Below are positions 50,813 through 61,396 of a stretch of 64,000 nucleotides of DNA, piece after piece (the first letter of the stretch is position 1; every line of letters begins with the position of its first letter). A program made the position numbers and the translations under genes. Source of the DNA: Pelargonium tetragonum (taxonomy: Eukaryota; Streptophyta; Magnoliopsida; Geraniales; Geraniaceae); the NCBI GenBank assembly GCA_036897445.1, contig JAYMTL010000067.1:36468-100467 (forward strand), written 5' to 3'. Under the pieces are notes generated by a model. It did no database searches, was not told the DNA's origin, and saw nothing but the letters and a program-made list of their open reading frames with translations.

Positions 50813-50935
50813 CGTATAAGTAAGTCCAAAAGTAGGCCCCATAAGACAAAGGGGGCATAAGAGTACAGCAGCTACAAAGACTAATAGGGCAGGGCCCCGT
50901 AGGAAGAGTCCAGTTCATGTTCATAAGGGTACATA
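50813..50935 (-). other. 41-codon hydrophobic minus-strand frame with two in-frame TGA
   Basis: Between two TAA triplets (50936-50938 and 50810-50812, minus strand) lie 41 codons with TGA at codons 5 and 7. With TGA as Trp the start reads VPLWTWTGLFLRGPALLVF, followed by VAAVLLCPLCLMGPTFGL. The agcagctacaaag word (plus 50868) also occurs at 50105 in the neighbouring patch. In another phase a 56-codon standard frame exists (MNMNWTLPTGPCPISLCSCC at its start), showing how several phases stay open in this G/C-richer patch. No family recognised. Confidence 0.22.
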
Positions 50936-50938
50936 TTA

Positions 50939-53900
50939 CTGGTTATAGGGATGGGTTATGCATAAAAGTGAGAAAGAAGGTAAGAGTATGAATAAAAGGT
51001 TGGGCATCCTCTATAGAATCCCCGTGCTTTAGTTTACGAGACCCGGCTATATTAAATCCTTTTTTAGAAGGGGGTCTTCTTTCAGCTTCATTTCGTTTTG
51101 TTAAATATATTAGGAACCCATGGGAGAGTAACCCTTTAAAGCACCCTACGTTAGGTTTAGACCTAGGAATTTGACAAGCTAGGCAGTTAAAAGTATAAAA
51201 AGTCTTAGTAATTAGTAAGCTGGTTGCTTTTGTGTTCCTTTGGTTTCTAGATTTCTTCTAAAAACCGAGTATCCCTCTAAAACCCAAAAAGTACAAAATC
51301 CCTTGATTCTATTTAGTTGATAGCTCTCTTATACTGACCTGGAATTGGGAACCTGTAAACAAAGTAACATAATAGCAACTCTTCCTTATAGCTACTTTTA
51401 GCCGCTTCAACTTAAACTTCCGGGATAAAGGATACTGTACTTTTAAGTTTTTTAGCTCCTATCGAGTTTCATTTTCTTGCTTTTCAGAAACTTACAAAGT
51501 ATTAAGGAATAGCATCTCAGATTCCTAAGTAATGAAAACCTCATCTTTCTTTTTTATGCCCCCCGGTTCTAGCTCCAGGGAATTTGTCAACAAAAAAACA
51601 AAGAGCAAATTTAACTATAAAATAGAAAGGGGAGTCCACTGCCTATATAACTAGTCCAGTCTAGGAATTACGAATAGAAATATACGACCCTGTTCAGATT
51701 GAAAACTAACTAGTTCACTACTCTATATAAAACCTCTCTTGTATTCGATATTCCGAATTGATTATCTACTTTTTATACCAGTGAAGCTCCATGTTAACTA
51801 GACTTAAAAGGGACAGAAGCACTAGATTCCCTTAACTTACTCTAAAACCGACTCTGCTTTTTCAAGGAAGCCTCTCCCGTCCCGTATACAACACCTGGTC
51901 AGGTCTATATCTACCCGAGAAGTAAAAACACCCAGGACTGCCCCAGGAAACCCTCTACAAACTAAACCCGCTTTGAATAAGACTCCTAGGAAACATACAA
52001 GGGGAGGCTCTTTGTATACAGAGAGGAATTACCATGCTAAAAAACCCTAAACTTTAACTCTTAAACGCAAAACCCACAAAGGCCTTGCCCGAAATTTTTT
52101 TATAAGGAGAATCCTTATAAAAACCTTTAGTAAGTGAAAATGAAAGAAAAAGGAAAATTTCGAGGCTGTATTAAATAAGTGGGATCGGCAGGAAATATGG
52201 AACATTTTTAGAATTCTTAGCTACAGTTTAGAGCAATAAAAACCAGAGCCTTTAAATTCAGGGGCCCCTTTATTCGTTTCATAATAGAAAAAGAAACTTT
52301 ACTAGCCAAGAAGCTCCCTGTCTGTTTTTACAAAAGCGAGGGTATTCTAAAATTTTTGTTTATTACGGAACTTTTGTAATAAGTACCCCGAGTTTTGGTT
52401 TCCTTATACTAAGTGAGTGCTAGAATCTCAGCAGTCAATATACTTGACTTTAAATTAAATAAAACATCAAAATCACACCGAAACGCGTTTTACAGCTTAC
52501 TCTATAGTGCTTTAAGGACCCCGGTAAATGTATTCTCTTTTCGAGAGAAGGGCACCTATGATTGAGTCTCGCGTAGACAATTAAAACTCCTTTAGTTAAC
52601 CCGTACTGCAATTATATTGAAAAACCCGTGCTTTTACTTACAATAGGGAAATCTCTTGCAGGATTACATCAGTATTAAATAAAGTTTAGAGGAGGGAAAT
52701 GATGCCCCTTAGTTAGATACAAAGAGTATTTAAGTCGTATAAATAAGTATAAGGAATTCCTTGTAAAACGGAACTGAATCAATTTCCAAAAAGCAGCCCG
52801 TAATACGTAATAAAGGGGACTCGTTTAGATATTCTAAGGGTCCTTAAAAAAGAGTAAGAGACAATTTAGAGCTTTTACTGTGAAGTTTTCGAGGCTATAG
52901 GTTAGTTTTTATTATAGATTTCCTTTTAAGATTCATTAGATTAAAGTACTAAAGCTTTCTTTGATAATCAGCATTGAATTTCTGTCTATGGAAACAAGGG
53001 ATGCCAGCTCAGATATCCTTATATTTCACAACTTTAGCTCTTATAATACTATAAAGTTTGTAGGGTAAGTAGCTAATAGTAAAGGGTATAACCCCCTAAA
53101 ACTTAAATTCTATTTTTTAAGGCATCTTTGTACCTCAGTGAGATTATTCACGGAATCCTAAGGGATAGTTTTCTATAGTATACGAGTACTCGCCGGTATA
53201 ATAAGTTCTAATAATTTGAACTAGTTTTTTAGATAGTACTAGTTGTTCAAAAAAGCTTACTCGATTGTAGAAACTTGTAATCCCTAACCAAAAGTACCAC
53301 CCTATTACTAAGCATAAAGTAAAGATTACTCATTTAAAAGGAAAGCTCCTACCTGTATGAAATTAGCTAACAGGCTCCGTTACTCTTTGTGATTTAACGA
53401 GGAATTAGACTAATAAACTGAGAAATTCGGGTATCCCGCTATAGATTTAGTATCCATTTGTCCTTACATTTTCAAAAAGGGGCTTAATTTGCAGGCAATA
53501 AGTACTGGAATTTTTATTAGGAACCCCTAGGAGATTTGGATTAAGTGGGGCATCTAGATTGTTAAAAGTTGTTGTGGCTTTTTGTGGATACGGAAATAGC
53601 CTTGTATTTATAAACCTAAAAAATTCTGTATGAATTCTCTCGCGTAAATAAAAGTTTTCCTTAAACTGGATTTCCCGGGGCAACCCCATATATATATCAA
53701 AAAAGAAATATACTATGCATTAAGAAATTTCGGATTAAACAAACCCGAATTGCTTTATGATGCCCATAACAAGTCTTTAGATTTACAGTCTACCTGTGTG
53801 TTTCATAAGTAATAAGGTTTTCGCCCTTTAAAAGAGTCTCGGCTAATTTTTTTTTTTTTCAGTTTTCGTAAAAGGGTCCACATAGTATACTCTTTATTAA

Positions 53901-55000
53901 CCCCGCATGTCTTGCGAGTCTCCCTACTAGGATTAACGAGTAAAGGAAGCCTCTATTAAAATATTAAAAGGAATCTCTGAGAGTCAAAACCTCTATAAGC
54001 CAGTTACTAGAATCTCCTGTAACACCATACTATTGTGCACCTATTTAGTTACTTGACACCGGGATCCTCTAAACTAAATTCTAAACTAAAAAAGAGAAGA
54101 GAGGTTTCATGTTGCTCAACTAAAAACCAGGATCTAAGGCATTAAGTAAATAAGGAATATGAAAAAGAAAAATAAGGAGTTTCTTAATCTTTTTAAGGAG
54201 TTTTTGGAGTTTAGAACCTGTTACTTTTTAGCAGTTCTGGTATTCCCCAAGAATTTTTAAGGGATAGTCTATAGAAAGTCGCTTTTGTAGTATATAGTAT
54301 TGAAGTTACAGTTTCCTCTAACCTCTTCCGCAAGTTAGTAATACAGGTAAATAAAGGCAAACTTATATGCTTATGTAATTAAGGTTGACCCCCTATTTGT
54401 ATAATTTTAGAGACCCTTAAGGCTAGGTTTTGACAGTCTTAGAATTATAGGGCTTTTTTTTAGCTGGTTAAATAAAAAGAATTTTTATCTTACTTAGTCT
54501 TTTTTTGAACTAGATTTTCTATTCTAATTGCGAATACCGGTTTTCATTACTTAAGTAATTCCAAAAATCTAAAAAACTCCCTTAAAAAAGAGTCTCTATT
54601 TCAATCGGATACCCAGCAATTTATCTTGTTGAAAAGAAGCCTGTTCAGCAAGACTTTCCAAAATATTATAGATTCCTACACTCAAGACTCAAGTCTGGTG
54701 TATTAAATTAAGTGTTACTTTTTTAGTGCAATAAATAAAGGGCGTACTATCGAATAAATACCCCGTGAGGCTTATTCTATCTAGTTTTTTTGGTAGAACA
54801 AGGAGCCTACCTTTTTTATTAAACTTAGAGTAAAAAGCTTTGGAGTTCTTTATCAGTTAGCTCTTGCCGGCTCCCTTACTACGCTTTATTTTTAGTCATA
54901 AGGGCACTCTGCTTAGTTTAAAATTAAAATAGGACTAGATAGAATGAGAGTCTCGCTTGTAATTTATTAAAATCCAGTAATTTCGGGGGACTAAGACTGA
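50939..55000. other. non-coding background with a T13 tract
   Basis: Thirteen consecutive T at 53847-53859, the longest homopolymer of the window. An imperfect hairpin at 53216-53250 (ttgaactagt with actagt and gttcaa, 3-base bulge). An ATG-started 80-codon frame (53447-53689, minus) begins MGLPREIQFKENFYLRERI and is mixed in composition, with no motif and chance length. Confidence 0.45.
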
Positions 55001-58000
55001 ACTTATTTATAGGGATACTCCGTAGTATACAGGATACTTTAATTCTTTACTTTATATAACCTAACTTGCTTGAGCTCCTCTTTTACTAAATCAATTCTTG
55101 TGTTATGCCTGTACCCTATCGATTAGTACATACCGGATTCTCCTAAAGCTTGAATATAAAATCTAGGATTTAACATGGATTTGACTCTTCCATTACCAAG
55201 ACTTAAGAAGAAAAAAGGAAGAGAACTCAAAATATTTGGATCAACTCTAGTAAGTTCCTCCGTTTACAAAACTGCTTATGCTGTAAGTATAATTTTAAAA
55301 TGTAATGAAAATCTCTAAACATTTTTAGAAAACTTCTGGTCTAATAGCAGGTAAATAACTGCGAGTAACTGAAGAGCTCTCCCTAATACTATACATAATA
55401 CAGAATCTTTTGAAATTTGATCTTGACTGAAATGCAGCTTCCTTATTTTACCAAAACAAAAAGAGTTTTTAGTAAAGAAAAAGAAATCCTGTAAAAAACT
55501 AGAATGTCATCCCTAGTACTAGATTTATACCCTAGAATCTTGTGGAAAGTTCTTGTTTGATTTGAAATTAGCATCATAAAGGGAGAATTCGCGGCAAAGC
55601 TTTAAATAACGTAAAATATATTTGATAGTTTGTTTATAAATAGAGGGTCCACCGAACACCGAAGGCTTCTAAAAAGACTAATGAGCTGAGCTCCCTATTT
55701 TAACATTTTGTGTTATATCCATTAAGGAATACCAATAAAGGATCCAAACTTCGACAGTCTTGCTCTTGTACAATAAAGAACAAAAGAAAGAGACCTTGCC
55801 CTCCCTAGTCAAAATTTTCCTAGTCAATACTAACAAGACTAAGTATTTAGATTTTCTAAGGTATCGAGTATATCTTCTATCATTCACTCCCCGCACTGTA
55901 GAAGTATTAAAAGTTAAAGCTAAGGAGTCCCTTCGCATGGACAAAGACTTTCAAAATTTTATATTAGACACACACCACTTAGAGCTCCCTCCCTACTCTG
56001 CACCTATTTAGAATTTGGATTTGGTTTCTTCATGTCTTCACAAAAATTACCTACTACCTTCATTAATGAGCTGCTTGGTAAATTTTATCTATAGAATTAA
56101 TAAGATTAGAGTTAAAGGAATTTCTTATATAAAACAAAGAATTTATAACTTCGAATATTTATTATTTATGAGCGAAGCCACTTCCTTATAACAGAGGAAA
56201 ACATCAAGGTTTCATTTATACTTTTTGATATGCAAAAAGGTTGAGCCAGAAGTCAAGAACAAATAGAGGAAAGATATCTCACCTAGTGGAAGGAAGATAA
56301 AATATTGTAATGTTTTTCAAATCCCGACCCCTCCCTGAAAGCAGGTAGGTTTGAAATACAAAGGATACCCGGTGAAATTTATATAATACAACACTTAATC
56401 TACTGAATTTGAAAAAACATACGTTCAAATCGCCAGGCCCTACTATTTCCTATATTTTGCTTGTGTTATACTCTTTTGTAGAAGCTTTAAGGGAATTCTC
56501 TAACCCTCACCTAAGTATTTATATTAATAAAAAGAAAGCGGATATGCGCCAGAATTGCCTCAACTTTTTGCTGAGCTTTCTTTATCCTACATTTTGGGGC
56601 ACTACTTCCGTTATTATATAAAAGGGGCCTTCTCCTATAGTATAGAGTAGTAGGAGTGCGGGCCTAAAAAAATAGTCAAGGTTTAAACTTTGAAAAATGA
56701 AATAAGGTTTTAGCTTACCTTCATTAATTAAAGATGATAATTCCATGTTATTAAAAGAAGCTATGCCCCCCTAAAATGTAAGTCAAGTTAATGAAATTTA
56801 GCACTGCATTAATACTCGAATTTGTACCAAAAAAATTGAACCTTTGTCATTCGTGTTTACAATATTTTTGTTCTAACCTTCCTTTGAAAGAGAAAAAGAG
56901 TCTCCACTAGCACTCCTTTAACCCCTTTATTTATTCCTACTCTATATAAATATAAAAAACCTCTATTACTGCGTATCAATACTCTATAGAGAGAGTACCC
57001 CTGGGCATGGAAACAATCCCTATATATTACCCCCTCAGGGTGTTCCTAGTATAATCTGCTAAAGGCTATAAAATCAGGTAAGGAGCTTTTGGAACACGAT
57101 AATAAAGTAATTTTAAAGGGGTTTGGGTTATAGATGCTATACTTTTTTATTGGCTTATACCTACTGGACTGCTTTCTAAGGCTTTTTCTTTAGTCGGATC
57201 CCTTAAAAAAGTTAAAAGATAGCGGCTCGATTCGAACAATAACCAAGTATACAGAAATTCTTGTCCATAACGCAAATTTAGGGACCTAGCAAGAGTCCCC
57301 CTTTGACCCATTTGCGCGCGCTTCCCTTTATTAAAATTCAAAAGTAAGATTCTTGGTTTTAAAGAGCTCTTTATTTAGTTCATAACAAAAGGGCTGCCAC
57401 TCTAGGATAGTGTATTCCGGAATCCTGCACAAGTAAGACTTGAAAACTAGGCTGCTTAGTAGCAATAAGTTAGACTAAAAGTTTGCCAAAGCTAAAGACA
57501 CCCAGGAAATCCAATCAAATTAAAATTAATGAGTGACAAAGTTATTTCCCAAATTGGAATTCATAAAAAGACCCAGGTTTTAGGGATGTCTTTATGAGTC
57601 TTCCATTCATTTTTATTCCATTAGCCGGATCAGTATGAAAGCTAAAAAACCAAGTGTCTGGGGGATCCCTTAAAATACTAAATAAAAGAATCCTAACAAT
57701 ATAGCATAAAGAAATTTTATTATATGCTTTCGCAGTAGCTATCAAGAAAACAAAGAGATAAGCTGAAAAATTCAGAGTCAAAAAACTAAATGTTAAATGC
57801 TGTAAAGTCAATTACTTAACTTATTATATTATAGAGAAAACCTGTTACCAGAAGTCTATAGAGAAGTAACTCAAACATAGAGGCTGGCAAGAGGATCTCT
57901 TCCTTAATTGGGTGTAGCATAAATTCTGGGTCTCCTATCTAAAATCTTGCTATTTACTTACAGGATTACAAGCAATAAATACAGGTCATAACAGCAGTGT

Positions 58001-60608
58001 CGGTAGATTTCCAAAACCCTTTCTTTATCGTGGAATTTGAAAAAATTAGAGCAGCCTCTATATAAAGAATCACTGAGAGTGGAATATTTTTTGTATCCAA
58101 TCTTTATAAAAACCACTTGAGTATATGTTATAACACACTTAATAACAGGGGAATACCTAGGTTTTACTTATGTTGACACAGACAAAAGGAACAAAGAAGG
58201 AGACTAGATAAGAAAGTTTTCAATGATAAAGAGTTTAAGAGGATATTAGGACTATCATACCAAAGTATTTTGGATTTCTGGACAAGATAATACGTCGTAT
58301 TTTAAATATATGTATAGAATAGAAGGCAAGCTTTCCCTAAAGCTTTTAAAAGTTACTCGTACAAGTTAAGGGGTTTTTGTAAATTCATAAGAGTTGCCGA
58401 GGGGAGTCCTTATAATTGGGGCTGCTTATTTTCGTAGCTGTAATGTAAATAGACCTCTGAAAACTTCCGGCATTCCTTCTAAATGAAAAGTGACACAGAC
58501 CCATTACATACAACAACTTTTTTTGTACCAAACTTCAGCAAACTGATATACTGCCAATGTGTAATTTCAAGTGGTATATGTAAATATACAGCTATTTTAA
58601 AAACAGGTATTTTTGTAGACTAAATCTTATTTAAAGTAATTCTTTATTAGTATAAATTATGAGGTAGGAATCACTAGGGCAATCTGTATTTGACTCAGCT
58701 AACAGGTGTTATATAAAAGTTTTCTAGTATGGAAATTGGTTAATTGTTTTGTACCTGTTATAAAAAACCTATTCTATTTTTTTTGTTGGAGGAATACTAC
58801 CTTAATTTTTAGACTTTGCATACTTAGAATCAATTCTAAAACTTTCAGTGAAACAAACCAAAGTTAAATTACATAGGGTCAGTCCCTTTTAGAAAGAATA
58901 TTGCTTATTCTGAATCTCTTTTTTGTAAACTAGCAAGTACTTAACTTCTAAGTTCTTTCATCTAGGATCAGTTTCTCACGTCAAACTAGTGGCTAAAGTA
59001 GAAACATACTCATTCATTATTTGATACTAAATAAAGAATATAAAACCTGCCTTTGTAGGCATAAGCTTCGTTTAACTAAAATAAAATTCCTTTGCTCAAA
59101 ATAGTTGAAATGTTCACAGCAACAAAAGGTATCTATTTAGATAGACGACGCCGTATATCTCTTTCCGTTTTTATGTTATACCTCCTCTTTCTTTTTTTTA
59201 TCCATCTCTTTATCCTTGTCTCTAAAAAAACGTAACGACTTTGTGCAAATTATAAGTTTATCAGGTTTTATAATAAAAATTTCTATGGAATTCGCGATCT
59301 TTATTACTTACAAGATATTCTTGACTAAGGCATGTTGAGATAAACCGAGTTCTCTTCTCCTTATTATTCAGGTGCTTTAAATTAAGAAGCAAGGGATCGA
59401 CTTGAGTCAAAACCCTTTTAAAGGCTTTTTAATTAATATATTAAAATTGCGTAATATTTATATACTATAAAGTTTTTCTTGTTTATTTGTGCATGTCAGT
59501 ACATTAATTATAATAGAATTATAAGAGTGACTAATAAACTACTTTTGTATATCCTCCGGGGACCTTGCCTTAAAATCTGGATAGCAAGCATTAAGGAAGG
59601 CACAATTACCTTTGGATAAGTCTGTTGTTACACCAAATTCCTCATTAGAAAAAGTCTCGAACAAAAAATTTGGGGTTTATCGTTCCCCCGCAAGGTCCCC
59701 TTTGCATGAGTCCTAAAGTGATTAATAGTTATGATTCAGAACCCGCGAAAGTTCTTTTTAGTCAGTGTCCCAGACCAGATTAGTATAGAAAAAAGGGGGG
59801 CACCGAACGTTCTAAAAGTAATTTAAGAACTTAATAAGACAAGTTATATAACCCTTTAGTAATTAATCTCAGCTACTCGATTTCCATGAACGTAATAAAG
59901 AAAAGTTGAGCTATGTATTTCCTTCGAGAGTTTTTCCCTAAAGCAGTAAGCAAAGTTTGGAGTAATAATCCGAACCTTTAGAGTCAAAGTACTTCGGGGG
60001 CTCCTCCATTCGGTACATTATCTATTTGTACGGTGGGTAGTAAAAAAACTATATATCAAATATATATAATAAACTATACAAGAATACAAGATTAGGTCCA
60101 GCCGGAACCAGGTCTCACTTCACTCTATATCTATAGGAATAATTACTTGATCCAAAAAGTTTTAAGTACGAGTATATATAGGAACCGCATCGCTTTCTCA
60201 GGATAAAACAGTGCTCAAACCGAAGAAAAATGTATGACAAAGTTTAATGCTGATTAGAGTGATAAAAGACAAATTTTTTGCTTAGTACTAGCAATTAAAT
60301 CACTTATTTTTGGAGTTGCTGCTGGCTCCTTACAGCTAAAAGGCTGGTACACCATAGGTCAGAGTTACCTAATTTATTATATTCGATATCCCCGAATGGG
60401 TTCCTTATAAAAAATAACTAAGTAATAATGCAAAGTACAGCAGTACCGGGTTACACGAGTATATTAACTACTCAGTAAACCACAAGGTAATGTAATTAAA
60501 GCTTCCTTATTTAAGGGTTTTTATAAATGTAAAAACCTATAAACTTTATGATCATTGTAAATTTCTCCATTTAAAGATCCCCATTCTTTTAGTCATCTTT
60601 TTCCCCCT
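55001..60608. other. non-coding background with the longest chance-length frames
   Basis: Frames of 88 (55678-55944, minus) and 83 codons (55760-56011, plus) lie antisense to each other, so at most one could be real. Others are 70 codons (56409-56621, plus), 64 (57147-57341, minus) and 89 (57542-57811, minus, TTG start, the longest of all). The 89-codon frame has a hydrophobic N-terminal half (AYLFVFLIATAKAY) and a FFSFHTDPANGIKMNG stretch, but no family signature. All are within the expectation for non-coding DNA of this composition. No RNA or repeat was recognised. Confidence 0.45.
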
Positions 60609-60672
60609 TTAATCCAAGCGGTAGAGAGCCCTGCCTACTTAGAATATTTCATTGGTTCAAGGTCCTACTGTC
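60609..60672 (+). tRNA. degenerate tRNA-like element
   Basis: ccaagcggtagagag (60614-60628) closely resembles the D arm of many bacterial and organelle tRNAs (for instance tRNA-Gln). ttcattggttcaagg (60648-60662) resembles a variable/T arm. The distance between them (about 20 bases) is short for a full anticodon arm and no stem folds well there. The T stem is weak and no acceptor stem was found. A second T-loop box (acaggttcaaatgg) follows near 60830. Likely remnant. Confidence 0.27.
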
Positions 60673-61147
60673 ATTTTATGTCAACCCTTTACTCAAACAA
60701 CTTAGTAGCTATTACGTAGTTAATAACTAGTGAAATCACTTAGAGTACATGATCCTTACTTAACGCAAAGTCAAGATATTGCTGCTGCACCCAACGAGAA
60801 CAAAGTATACTCAAATAGAACTGAGGAACACAGGTTCAAATGGACTTATATTTCGTGATAGACCTGCGCCCTAGTAAAATATTTGATAATTAATTAAAAT
60901 AAATACCTGCTGCTTATACAAAATGTGTATATTAAGTGAAAATAAAAAGGAAGATTCTAGCCCGTTACAGGACCCGTATTTCCTAAGACTAGCCCACTAA
61001 TGCTTTATTAATTATTATATTCTACATAAGATTCTATAGCTCTATACTTCATATGTAGTTTACTTTTAGTAATATTTATTAGTCCTAGCTTGTATTCTCT
61101 AAACTGCCCGGGTAAATCCCGTCTCGTAATAAAAAGAAGTCAAAGTA
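60673..61147 (+). other. spacer with a T-rich patch (about 61010-61090)
   Basis: The 61010-61090 stretch is T-rich on the plus strand (tttattaattattatattc, then tagtttacttttagtaat) and lacks purine runs, like the other patches, but no frame of useful length opens. It follows the tRNA-like element, the same arrangement as at 5.4 and 44.3 kb. Confidence 0.25.
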
Positions 61148-61396
61148 ATGAAATTTTGTAGTTTGGTCGAACTGAGAAACGGACCCTTTTTACTAATAAA
61201 TACTAAGAAGATCGATTCGAGGAAAAGATTAGGCTGTATTAACAGTAACAAAAAAACGAATATTTACCTGACAGTAAGATTTAGTTTTTTGTATATCGCG
61301 GGGCGAAAACTCCCTTCTATTAAGGTGGTTAATAGAACATATATCAATCTTGTACATTCCATTCAGAATTTCGTAAGAAGTATAAGTCAGCTTTAG
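61148..61396 (+). CDS. hypothetical 82-codon frame with ATG start
   Basis: ATG at 61148 preceded by an A/G-rich stretch (aaaaagaagtcaaag), TAG stop at 61394-61396, 82 codons. The product is basic: MKFCSLVELRNGPFLLINTK at the start, Lys/Arg-rich middle (KKIDSRKRLG), one hydrophobic stretch (FSFLYIAG) and a RKLPSIKVVNR part. An ATG start with a purine-rich leader is uncommon here, and a basic small protein could be ribosomal. No conserved motif is visible and an antisense frame of 62 codons overlaps it (61229-61417). Chance length; low confidence. Confidence 0.15.
   Translation: MKFCSLVELRNGPFLLINTKKIDSRKRLGCINSNKKTNIYLTVRFSFLYIAGRKLPSIKVVNRTYINLVHSIQNFVRSISQL

Noticed and set aside
53447-53689. 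80-codon ATG frame on the minus strand
   Set aside because: Mixed composition, no motif, not near any tRNA-like element or patch.
55678-56011. Antisense pair of 88- and 83-codon frames
   Set aside because: Mutually overlapping open phases are typical of a chance stop-poor spot; neither shows a motif.
57542-57811. 89-codon minus-strand frame, the longest of the window
   Set aside because: TTG start, no motif, and the length is what random DNA with these stop frequencies should give.
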